Shown one piece after another: positions 52,349 to 59,204 of a stretch of DNA of 64,000 bases. The translations under genes and the position numbers were made by a program. Origin of the DNA: Alkalicaulis satelles (GTDB lineage Bacteria > Pseudomonadota > Alphaproteobacteria > Caulobacterales > Maricaulaceae); the NCBI RefSeq assembly GCF_008630495.1, contig NZ_VWOJ01000004.1, positions 62,001 through 126,000 on the forward strand, given 5' to 3'. Numbering within the stretch: position 1 is the stretch's first letter; every line of letters begins with the position of its first letter. The notes under the pieces were generated by a model. The model worked only from the letters and a program-made list of their open reading frames with translations, had not been told where the DNA came from and ran no database searches.

Positions 52349-54961
52349 TCAGTACTGGACGCCGACACGCAGGCCGATGGTGCGCGGACGCATGATCGTC
52401 ACCCGCTCCCGGTCGAACACGAAGTTATTGCTCAGCTGGGCGCGCTCATTGGTGATGTTGTCGGCGAACAGCTCAACGCTCCACTGATCGGCGGTCAGGC
52501 CGCCGGACAGGGAGAACACCGTGTAGCTGCTCAGATTGGCCGAGTTGATGTCGATGACATCGCTGCGCGAACCATCCGAATAGATCATCTGCGGCATGAC
52601 ATGGGCCATCCAGCCATTGTCCAGGCCCCACTCATAGCGGGCGCGCAGATTACCCTGGAGGCTCGGCGCAAAGGCCAGATCGGATCCGGCGGTCACGTCA
52701 TCTGTCGGCGTGATCACCCGGGTGATTTCAGTGTCCAGGATCGAGAAGGCGCCCGCCACGGTCAGGCCCGGAATCTCCATGGGCGCCCAGACGAAATCGC
52801 CCTCCACGCCGCGGATTTCCGCATCCGCCGCATTGTCGGAGAAGAACAGGTTGACGATGCTGGGATCGAAGATCGTGGTCTGCAGCCGGTCGATCTCGAC
52901 ATAGAAGGCGCTGCCGTTGAAGCGCAGCTGACGGTCGAACAGCTCGGTCTTCCAGCCGATCTCGTAATTGCGCACATCATCGGTGTCGAGCGCGAAGGGA
53001 ACAGTGTAGTCGCCCGGTCCCGGCGCGCCGCCCGGACGGTTCAGCAGACCCGGCCGGAAACCTTCCGAATAGGTGGCGTAGAACAAGGTGTGATCGGTCG
53101 GCGTCCAGGTGGCCGTCACCTTGGTGATCACCCCGTCGGTCTGGGCCGAGGACGGCGCACGCACCGAGTTGAAGATCTGCTCGGCCTGGGCGGGCGAATA
53201 CCCCGCCGCGATGATGTCGGCCAGGCTGTCAGCTGTCGTGAAGGTCTGGCGCAGCGCCGGATCACACGAACCGACGAAGGTGAACGAACCCGACCCGTCA
53301 TAGAGATCGGAGATATTCGTGCCGAAGGCGTTCTGGTCAACGCCGCCTGAATTACAGAAGGACGAATTGGCCGTGCCTTCCAGGTTCACGTCGATATCAT
53401 ACCAGCGTGCGCCCAGCGTGACCGCGAAGACATCGGGCACGAGGTCGAACGTGACCTCGCCGAACACGCCGCGCTGCTCGTCGGTGCGGCGCACGTCATT
53501 GCGGAAGATCACTCCGGCCGGGAACGGTCCGGGATCAGACTGGAACGCGCCGGGGAAGGGGAAGTTCGGCGCGAACGGACCGAACGGCTCGGCTGCGATC
53601 ATGCCCGGATAGGTGAAGTCATTGCGCTCCACCAGCGTCAGGTCGCTGTAAAACGCGCCGAACGTGGCGCGGATGCGCCGGTCCTGGGGCGTGGTGGCGC
53701 GCGCTTCATGGGTCCACACATCGGTCTGTGAGGCCGAAGTCACATACAGGTTGGGCGGCTGGCACACGCCTGCCGGATCGGCCGCGCCCGGATAGGTCAC
53801 CGAGCCGTCGCAGATATAGTAGGGCAGGTACTGACCGACGAAGAGATAGTCCGAATAGTCGACACGCTGGTCAGTGGAGCGGTCTGTGAAGGCGCCGGTA
53901 TAGACCACGTCCAGCGCGCCAAGGCGCCCTTCCAGCGTCCAGTTCACATTGCGGAACTCGTCCTCGATCCGGTCCTGTTCAAAGCGCTGGATCTGCAGAT
54001 CGTCCAGCTCGGGATCGACGAAGAACACCCCGTCAGCCTCGATGCGCTGCTGGGCGTAGCCCGCCGTCAGGCGCCATTCGGGATCAAACTCGTAGCGCGC
54101 CGAGAGGCGGAAGCCGGCATAGGTGGTGGAGTTGAAATTGTCCTGCACCAGCCCGGCATTATCGGCGTCCAGGAAGGTCACGCCCGACAGATCGGCGGTG
54201 GACTGGAAGCCGGCGCGCTGGGCCGAAACCGGCACGCCATTGGCGCGGACGGTCCCTTCAGGACGGAAGCGCGCAGACTCAGACGCATTGCGCGTGCCCG
54301 CCACGTTGTCGATATAGCCGCCCTGATTGTCCACATAGGCCACCAGGCGAACGGCGAAATTATCGCCGAAGGGCAGGTTCACCACGCCCTCGGCCTTGTT
54401 GCTCATGTCACCGTCCTGGGTGAAGGAGACGCCAAAGCGCGACGACGCCTGGAACTCGCCCAGCACCGGCTTGTTGGTGATCAGGCGCACCGTGCCAGCC
54501 TGGGAGCTGGCGCCGTAAAGCGTGCCCTGGGGGCCGGGCAGCACCTCGACGCGCTCCAGGTCCACCGCATAGACATCCAGATTGCGCCCCGGCTGAGCCA
54601 GAGGCTGTTCGTCGAGATAGAAGGCCACATTGGGCGACAGTCCGGCGACGCCGGCGACGGTGAGATTGGGCGTCGTGGACGCCAGGCCGCGGATATAGAT
54701 GGTGCTCTGTCCCGGACCTGAACCGCCGGCCGTGATGCCGGGCAGCTGGATCAGATAGTCGGTGAAATTGTCCACCCGCAGCTCGTCGAGATCACCACCA
54801 TCAAGCGCGCTGACGGCGACCGGAATCGATTGCGCGTCAGCCTCGACCTTGGTGGCGGTGACCGTCACCACGTCGACCTGGGCCGCTGCGGCGCCCGTCA
54901 GAGCGGCGGCTGCGGCGGTCATCACGGTGGTGGCCATCGCGCGTTGCCGGAAGGTTGTCAT
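52349..54961 (-). CDS. TonB-dependent receptor
   Basis: 870 residues from ATG 54961, with AGAGGG upstream. Signal peptide ends GAAAAQ. The plug has VVTVTATKVEADAQSIPVAV, IYIRGLASTTPN and RVEVLPGPQGTLYGASSQAG, the last with a proline in place of the usual arginine (VLRGPQG). The barrel closes with RTIGLRVGVQY. Ligand unknown. Unlike the two receptors at 14-19 kb it lacks the shared upstream motif, so it is probably under other control, perhaps by the divergent MarR protein. Confidence 0.92.
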   Translation of the reverse strand: MTTFRQRAMATTVMTAAAAALTGAAAAQVDVVTVTATKVEADAQSIPVAVSALDGGDLDELRVDNFTDYLIQLPGITAGGSGPGQSTIYIRGLASTTPNLTVAGVAGLSPNVAFYLDEQPLAQPGRNLDVYAVDLERVEVLPGPQGTLYGASSQAGTVRLITNKPVLGEFQASSRFGVSFTQDGDMSNKAEGVVNLPFGDNFAVRLVAYVDNQGGYIDNVAGTRNASESARFRPEGTVRANGVPVSAQRAGFQSTADLSGVTFLDADNAGLVQDNFNSTTYAGFRLSARYEFDPEWRLTAGYAQQRIEADGVFFVDPELDDLQIQRFEQDRIEDEFRNVNWTLEGRLGALDVVYTGAFTDRSTDQRVDYSDYLFVGQYLPYYICDGSVTYPGAADPAGVCQPPNLYVTSASQTDVWTHEARATTPQDRRIRATFGAFYSDLTLVERNDFTYPGMIAAEPFGPFAPNFPFPGAFQSDPGPFPAGVIFRNDVRRTDEQRGVFGEVTFDLVPDVFAVTLGARWYDIDVNLEGTANSSFCNSGGVDQNAFGTNISDLYDGSGSFTFVGSCDPALRQTFTTADSLADIIAAGYSPAQAEQIFNSVRAPSSAQTDGVITKVTATWTPTDHTLFYATYSEGFRPGLLNRPGGAPGPGDYTVPFALDTDDVRNYEIGWKTELFDRQLRFNGSAFYVEIDRLQTTIFDPSIVNLFFSDNAADAEIRGVEGDFVWAPMEIPGLTVAGAFSILDTEITRVITPTDDVTAGSDLAFAPSLQGNLRARYEWGLDNGWMAHVMPQMIYSDGSRSDVIDINSANLSSYTVFSLSGGLTADQWSVELFADNITNERAQLSNNFVFDRERVTIMRPRTIGLRVGVQY

Positions 54962-55257
54962 GAGCTATGCCCTCTTTCAGCTATCAAAATAATTCGTGGG
55001 CTTGTTATATGCGTCGCGCCGTTCTTGGCCACCGCTTGCAGGCGCCCGGACGAGAATTGAGGCGGAACGCGGACGATCTCGCTTATGAATCGATTGATTT
55101 ATGGCCAATTTTGTAAGGGTTTGGAGGCTTATGTTGCGATCGTGCAACAGCTCGCAGCGCATCTCGGCACAGGGCAGAACCGGGCAAAATTTATTCGCAC
55201 AGGAATCATATTCACATTTCGGTTCCCTTGGCTGGAAAGCCGCGCTATGGCCGCTTC

Positions 55258-55749
55258 ATGAGCGAGCATGACGTCATTCTTATTGCGCTAAGACGCATTA
55301 TCCGGGCCGTTGATATCCGCTCGCGCGAGCTGGAGCGCGAAACCGGGCTGACCGCGCCACAGCTGGTTTTGCTCCAGGCGCTGGGCCGTGAAGCGGAGGC
55401 CACGCCCAAATCGCTGTCTCGCGCGGTGTCGCTGAGCCCGCCAACCGTGACGGCCATCCTCGACCGGCTGGAGCGCGCCGGGCTGGTTACGCGGCGGCGC
55501 AGCCCGCGCGACGGCCGTTCGGTGATCGCCGAGTTAACGCCTGCCGGGCGGGAAGCGGTCAGTGCGGCGCCCGAACTGCTTCAGGCGGGTTTCCTGCGCG
55601 CCTTCCGCCGGGCGCCGGAGTGGGAACAGCACATGATCATCGCCGCGCTCCAGCGTGTGGCGGAAATGATGGACTGCCAGGATGTCGACGCCGCTCCAAT
55701 CCTGGAGCGGTCCGGCGATGTCACCCAGGCCGCCGGCCCGGATCGCTGA
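55258..55749 (+). CDS. MarR family transcriptional regulator
   Basis: 163 residues from ATG 55258 (TTG 55228 would add ten). The winged helix is TPKSLSRAVSLSPPTVTAIL with the wing VTRRRSPRDGRSVIAELTPA, containing the DxRS core. It is divergent from the third TonB receptor; the 296-base region between them contains GTTGCGATCGTGCAAC (55133-55148) and an AATCGATT palindrome (55088-55095) that could be operator sites. Confidence 0.9.
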   Translation: MSEHDVILIALRRIIRAVDIRSRELERETGLTAPQLVLLQALGREAEATPKSLSRAVSLSPPTVTAILDRLERAGLVTRRRSPRDGRSVIAELTPAGREAVSAAPELLQAGFLRAFRRAPEWEQHMIIAALQRVAEMMDCQDVDAAPILERSGDVTQAAGPDR

Positions 55750-56112
55750 CACATCGCGGCGCAAATCCAAAACGGGCGCCCGGGTCTTTTCCCGCTGTAT
55801 GGCCGGGCAGGTCAGGTTTTCCAGAGCGGCGCCTCCAGCCGGCCTGATGGCGGCGTTATTGGACGACTGCCGCACGCCAAGCCGCGGCCAGGTCAGATCG
55901 GCGCCCCCTATCTGAAAGGCTGAATTCATTTGACACAGGCGTCACATCGTGTGGGAAAATGCAATTTATAATTTTGTTGCACGTTGTGTGCAGCTTAACG
56001 CGTCAATAGCAGGCAGCTTGCTGCCATTCAGGAGATTGACCGTGTCAATCAGTATCGTTTCTTTTTGACCCGCTTTTAGCCACTTCTTATGCTTATCGGA
56101 AAGCGAAGTGCG
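55750..56112. other. Leader region at the left end of the AT-rich island
   Basis: 363 bases where composition changes from GC-rich to AT-rich. From about 55960 it holds a perfect TATAAT (55967-55972), TGCAC-N5-GTGCA (55978-55992), GGCAGC-TT-GCTGCC (56012-56025) and GATTGAC-CGT-GTCAATC (56034-56050). AGGAG at 56030-56034 stands seven bases before a GTG that opens an eight-codon frame ending TGA at 56066-56068. This could be a regulated leader of the synthetase-like gene. Confidence 0.5.
55967..55972 (+). promoter_or_regulatory. Candidate -10 element for the ArgRS-like gene
   Basis: TATAAT is a perfect -10 hexamer in the first AT-rich stretch upstream of the gene, about 145 bases before its ATG. 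No good -35 sequence stands at 17 bases, so an activator may be required. Confidence 0.35.
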
Positions 56113-57756
56113 ATGGAGACAATAAATATTAATTTTGACGATATAAATCTGACCCAAAGTATTGAATCTGTAATTAGAGCTCGTCTGGGGCCAATTGCGT
56201 TGCAGTCAGACTTTCGCCGCAGTCTGAAATCGAACGCAGATGCGGCAGTTGTCATCAGGGCGGGCATATCCAAAACGGCCGGGAGATCACTTGAGGCGGA
56301 TTTCGAGCGCTTGGATGGCATTGAGGCTGCCCGCTATTCAAAACAGAAACTGTTTCTTCGGTTTTCAGAACATTTCTTGTCCGCGCGCATGGATTGGCAA
56401 TTGGCGTGCAATTTCGATGCCTGCAGGCCTTTCCAGAACCACAATGTACTTGTCGCTTTCTGTGACCCGAATGCGAATAAGGCGCTGCATGTGGGTCACT
56501 TGAGAAATATTGCGATCGGAAACGCACTGGCGTCTCTATGGGAAACCCTTGGTGCAGACGTCCAGCGCCAATCTGTTGTCTGTGATATTGGCCGCAATAT
56601 AGCGGAATCAATTGCGGGACTTATAGCGGCGGGTGCGGCGCAATATCTTGACGGATCTGAATTATTATCACCCCGGCTTGGAGCGCTTTACGCGAAATAT
56701 GTAGCCGATTGCGGTCTCCAGATCGAAGACGCCCTGTCGGCGGACGCCCCCATCGTACGGGAGCTGGCAAGGCATGATGATGAGGCCGATCGTGTTCTCG
56801 ACCTGTGGCGGTCAGGAGACCAGGACATTCACGCAATCTGGAAAGCGGCGATTGCGCGTGTCATGCAGGAGCAGGCCCATACATTAAGCAGGCTGGGGGT
56901 TGTTATTGAGCGCAATATTCCTGAATCAAATTCGATACAGCATGTCGATGCAATGATCGAAAAGCTAAAGAGAAAATCTACTATATTCCAGGACATTGAT
57001 GGTTCTATTGTTTTGGAGACGGGCCGGTCGGATTATGCGCGCTGCGTGCTTGCACGTTCAGATGGTTTTCCCACGGAACATTTGCGCGCTCTCATACTGT
57101 GGGATTCAATTCGAGGCGAAATACCGGGGTTAGATCGCCTTGTGCATGTGATGGGCCAGGAGTGGCGTACAAGTACAGAAATTCGACTGGAGCTGCTTGA
57201 CCGTCTCCAGGACGATGGCGCTTGGCGTCAGTATGAACTCGTGCCCCACCAGGTCGTGCGCACAGATGGTTCAGATATGAAATCAAGCCATGGAAATAGC
57301 ATTCTGATTGATGATCTTTGTGATGCAATGGAGAGATATTTTCACGAAAATGCTGATTACGGTGAGCTTCAAAAAAGCAGCCCAATGATAAAATCAGCCG
57401 TGATGGCGCCTATGCTGAATTCGGATATGAATGATATAATTGATGTGTCTTTTGATTTGTTCTTCAACGAAAGCTGGAACCCGGGTTTGAGGGTGGCGCG
57501 GGCACTCGCCATGACCCGGGGCGCCGAGCCTGCGCCCGCGATGTGTCAGGACGTCAGGTTTATGTTGTTTCAGGCGGAGCGGCTCACACGAATGATTGAA
57601 ACGGCTGCAATCAAGTCAGATCCCCGGCTTGTGGTTCGCCATTTGATACGGCTTGCTGATAACAGGCTGGAAGCGGCCGGGCCGGTTCCGTCCGACGCCC
57701 TGTTGCGTCTGCTTTTGATGCGAGGGGCTCGCGCGCTGGGATGGGCCGCCAGGTAA
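56113..57756 (+). CDS. Arginyl-tRNA-synthetase-like protein (orphan paralogue)
   Basis: 547 residues from ATG 56113 (ATG 56089 is possible). The class I signature is ANKALHVGHLRNIAIGNALA, with HVGH as the HIGH motif, and VVCDIGRNIAES aligns with the ArgRS VNDAGRQ region. The N-terminal ~110 residues sit where ArgRS has its tRNA D-loop-reading domain; the last ~110 residues (FQAERLTRMIETAAIKSDPR, LIRLADNRL) look like a shortened anticodon-binding domain. The KMSKS-like site is degenerate: DMKSSHGNSILIDDL against a usual KMSSRKGN. It is shorter than typical ArgRS and lies in a small cluster with a tRNA-like gene, so it is likely specialised rather than the housekeeping enzyme. Confidence 0.8.
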   Translation: METININFDDINLTQSIESVIRARLGPIALQSDFRRSLKSNADAAVVIRAGISKTAGRSLEADFERLDGIEAARYSKQKLFLRFSEHFLSARMDWQLACNFDACRPFQNHNVLVAFCDPNANKALHVGHLRNIAIGNALASLWETLGADVQRQSVVCDIGRNIAESIAGLIAAGAAQYLDGSELLSPRLGALYAKYVADCGLQIEDALSADAPIVRELARHDDEADRVLDLWRSGDQDIHAIWKAAIARVMQEQAHTLSRLGVVIERNIPESNSIQHVDAMIEKLKRKSTIFQDIDGSIVLETGRSDYARCVLARSDGFPTEHLRALILWDSIRGEIPGLDRLVHVMGQEWRTSTEIRLELLDRLQDDGAWRQYELVPHQVVRTDGSDMKSSHGNSILIDDLCDAMERYFHENADYGELQKSSPMIKSAVMAPMLNSDMNDIIDVSFDLFFNESWNPGLRVARALAMTRGAEPAPAMCQDVRFMLFQAERLTRMIETAAIKSDPRLVVRHLIRLADNRLEAAGPVPSDALLRLLLMRGARALGWAAR

Positions 57757-57783
57757 GGCTGCGGAAGACAAGCCTCCGCAGCC
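57757..57783 (+). terminator. Hairpin immediately after the ArgRS-like gene
   Basis: GGCTGCGGA at 57757-57765 pairs perfectly with TCCGCAGCC at 57775-57783, starting one base after the stop codon. No T-run follows. Confidence 0.5.
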
Positions 57784-57786
57784 GAA

Positions 57787-57830
57787 CCAGGGCATCTATT
57801 CCAGGGCATCTTTTCCAGGGCATCATCATC
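57787..57830. repeat. 14-bp tandem repeat, three copies
   Basis: CCAGGGCATCTATT, CCAGGGCATCTTTT and CCAGGGCATCATCATC follow each other directly. An inverted copy, GATGCCCTGG, lies at 58371-58380 inside the insertion of the tRNA-like gene, so the motif occurs on both sides of the peptide gene. Confidence 0.65.
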
Positions 57831-57851
57831 CGTTGTTACGGATGTACGCAT

Positions 57852-57902
57852 CTAGCCTTGTTTCGGTTCCGGATCAGCGAGTTGGAACCGAATTAAGGCT
57901 AG
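57852..57902 (-). other. Long hairpin whose loop holds the peptide stop codon
   Basis: CTAGCCTT + TTCGGTTCC (57852-57859, 57862-57870) is the reverse complement of GGAACCGAA + AAGGCTAG (57884-57892, 57895-57902). That gives 17 base pairs with a 2x2 internal loop and a 13-base top loop. The loop contains the last codons and the TGA (57874-57876) of the 97-residue peptide. No T-run follows on either side. Confidence 0.7.
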
Positions 57903-58167
57903 TCAGTGCACGGGAGACGGTGCGCGCTGCATCAGCAACTGGCACTGCATCCACTGCGAATGGATGGGCCGCTGGCACACTGACATCGTCAAGCGCACTC
58001 AGTGGCACCGCCGCTCGCGGTGGCGCTCCGAGTGGAACTCCCATAACTGGCGCCGAACGCGTCGCGAGTGGCGCCGAGACCGCAGAGAGACGCGAACTCA
58101 CTCGCGAGAGTGAAGTGCGTATCTCTTCGATCGCTGGAGCTTTCCTGAAAGCTGGAACTTTCACCAT
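57874..58167 (-). CDS. 97-residue CCA-rich peptide, candidate substrate of the island
   Basis: No family recognised. It is preceded by AGAAAGGAGGTGAT (58173-58186), fully complementary to 14 bases of the 16S rRNA 3' end, nine bases from the ATG: an exceptionally strong start. There is no Cys or Trp. Twelve prolines (residues 5, 11, 33, 40, 45, 49, 50, 55, 65, 69, 76, 95) mostly sit in [VA]-P-[ALV] contexts; 11 of the 12 codons are CCA and one is CCG, although CCG/CCC dominate in the surrounding genome. The tRNA-like gene 101 bases upstream has the matching anticodon UGG. The C-terminus is SVPTR. The DNA is rich in inverted repeats, so a structured RNA is an alternative reading. Confidence 0.6.
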   Translation of the reverse strand: MVKVPAFRKAPAIEEIRTSLSRVSSRLSAVSAPLATRSAPVMGVPLGAPPRAAVPLSALDDVSVPAAHPFAVDAVPVADAARTVSRALTSLNSVPTR

Positions 58168-58172
58168 TGAAA

Positions 58173-58201
58173 ATCACCTCCTTTCTTATCCAGGTTGGAT
58201 A
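58173..58201 (-). promoter_or_regulatory. Extended Shine-Dalgarno and hairpin before the peptide gene
   Basis: AGAAAGGAGGTGAT at 58173-58186 is a 14-base complement to the 16S rRNA end. Directly upstream TATCCA-ACC-TGGATA (58187-58201) can fold into a small hairpin that leaves the ribosome site exposed. Further upstream GCTTCC and GGAAGC (58212-58254) could enclose a larger stem. Confidence 0.7.
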
Positions 58202-58267
58202 CTCGTGGCTTCCAGGGCCCAGCGCTTTGAGGGCGCGCCAGGCCGGAAGCGATAGCGTTCAAAATGG

Positions 58268-58452
58268 TGGCGCATCTGACGGGATTCGAACCCGCACCTT
58301 CCAACTCCCAAAGCTGGTGCTCTTGAGCTGTAGAGGTCCCCATTCCGCTTGCGATCCGTTTTCTCATGACGATGCCCTGGACAATCACAATGAACGTCTC
58401 GCCGCTTCCCGGTTTCCTGTTCCAGCTATTTTTCCGATTGAGCTACAGATGC
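58268..58452 (-). tRNA. tRNA-like gene, anticodon UGG, interrupted by 109 nt in the D-loop
   Basis: First part 58452-58433: acceptor GCATCTG, TA, D-stem GCTC, loop start AATCGGA. Second part 58323-58268: A, D-stem GAGC, anticodon arm CCAGC-TTTGGGA-GTTGG, variable AAGGT, T-arm GCGGG-TTCGAAT-CCCGT, acceptor CAGATGC, G73 and encoded CCA. Joined, these give a canonical 76-nt cloverleaf; the acceptor halves are a perfect 7-bp match across the insertion (58432-58324). The anticodon TGG reads CCA (Pro), but G1-C72 and G73 are not the C1-G72 and A73 that bacterial ProRS requires; A20 and the GCATCYG-TAGCTCAA body resemble tRNA-Arg. Bases 8-10 are the stop codon of the methyltransferase gene. Either an intron-bearing, specialised tRNA or a recently interrupted pseudogene. 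Confidence 0.7.
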
Positions 58453-59204
58453 AAATCTTTCCCTCCTGACGTATGCGGCTTGCGGGCCACAAGAACGACG
58501 TTTTCGCGGCCATCCAGGCGGATATAGCTGGGGGTGTGCCGCCGATGAATATAGGCGGCTTTCTCTACGACAAGCCCGGCGGCCCTGGCTGCGCGCCCTA
58601 GTACTGAAGGGTCGAGGAGGTGTAAAAAATCAGGCAGTTCATATAATGTAGGGTGATTGGAATATTGATGTATATTGTAGCACTCTCCAGGCCAGCGCAG
58701 ACCTTTGGCTTTCGAATTCTTGTAATGGGGAATAAACCCACGAATGTTAGCCGCAAACGGCGAACCCGAGATCGATACGAAGCGTCCCCCCGGCGCCAGC
58801 CATCGGGCAACGCAGTGCATACCCGCTTCGATGTCGTGACCAGTGAGAAAATTCAATAAATTCGATGCGTGGATGGCATCAAACTGGTTTTCCTCATAGG
58901 CAAGTTCGTTCGGAAAACGGCCGCACACGAGTTTCAGACTGTCCCGCAGCTCAATAGGCGCGGCGTCTTGCAGAATCCGTAAGTGTCCGGGGTCAATATC
59001 ATTCGCGTGAACAAAGGCGCCAGATCGCAGCGCGGCGAGGGCGGCAACGCCCATGGCGCATCCGATATCGAGCACAGGCCTTGAAGCCTGGCTCGCCAAG
59101 TCAACGAAATACGCATTAATCTCGTTCAGTATTGTAGATGTGCGGCCACGCCTGTTCAGCGTTACGATGCTGGCTTCATCGGATTGGTCTATCGTACACG
59201 TCAT
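58443..59204 (-). CDS. Class I SAM-dependent methyltransferase
   Basis: 253 residues. Motif I is VLDIGCAMGVAALAALRSGA, followed by the acidic end of strand 2 in HANDIDPGHLRIL; post-I and motif II are FDAIHASNLLNFLTG and WLAPGGRFVSISGSPF. The acceptor cannot be told from sequence; a small molecule, amino acid or peptide is likelier than DNA. Its ATG overlaps the stop of the dehydrogenase gene (ATGA), and its stop TAG is bases 8-10 of the tRNA-like gene, so all three must share one transcript. Confidence 0.85.
   Translation of the reverse strand: MTCTIDQSDEASIVTLNRRGRTSTILNEINAYFVDLASQASRPVLDIGCAMGVAALAALRSGAFVHANDIDPGHLRILQDAAPIELRDSLKLVCGRFPNELAYEENQFDAIHASNLLNFLTGHDIEAGMHCVARWLAPGGRFVSISGSPFAANIRGFIPHYKNSKAKGLRWPGECYNIHQYSNHPTLYELPDFLHLLDPSVLGRAARAAGLVVEKAAYIHRRHTPSYIRLDGRENVVLVARKPHTSGGKDLHL

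Noticed and set aside
57852-57902. Integron attC site
   Set aside because: No RYYYAAC/GTTRRRY core pair and no integrase; the stem is too perfect and lacks the extrahelical bases of attC.
58173-58186. Fragment of a 16S rRNA gene end (ATCACCTCCTTTCT on the plus strand)
   Set aside because: Similarity stops after 14 bases, and the minus-strand reading is a well-spaced Shine-Dalgarno sequence ahead of an ATG.
57833-58255. 140-codon plus-strand frame over the peptide gene
   Set aside because: It is antisense to the peptide frame, has no ribosome site, and runs into the tRNA leader region; the minus-strand frame has the far stronger start.
58324-58432. Group I or group II intron
   Set aside because: The insertion is only 109 nt, lies in the D-loop rather than the anticodon loop, the preceding base is not U and no G-binding core or domain V is visible.
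58268-58452. Split (two-piece) tmRNA of the alphaproteobacterial kind
   Set aside because: The two parts are in normal 5' to 3' order, not permuted, and there is a complete D-stem and a 7-base anticodon loop with TGG, which tmRNA lacks. No tag-peptide frame of the ANDNFAEE type is present.
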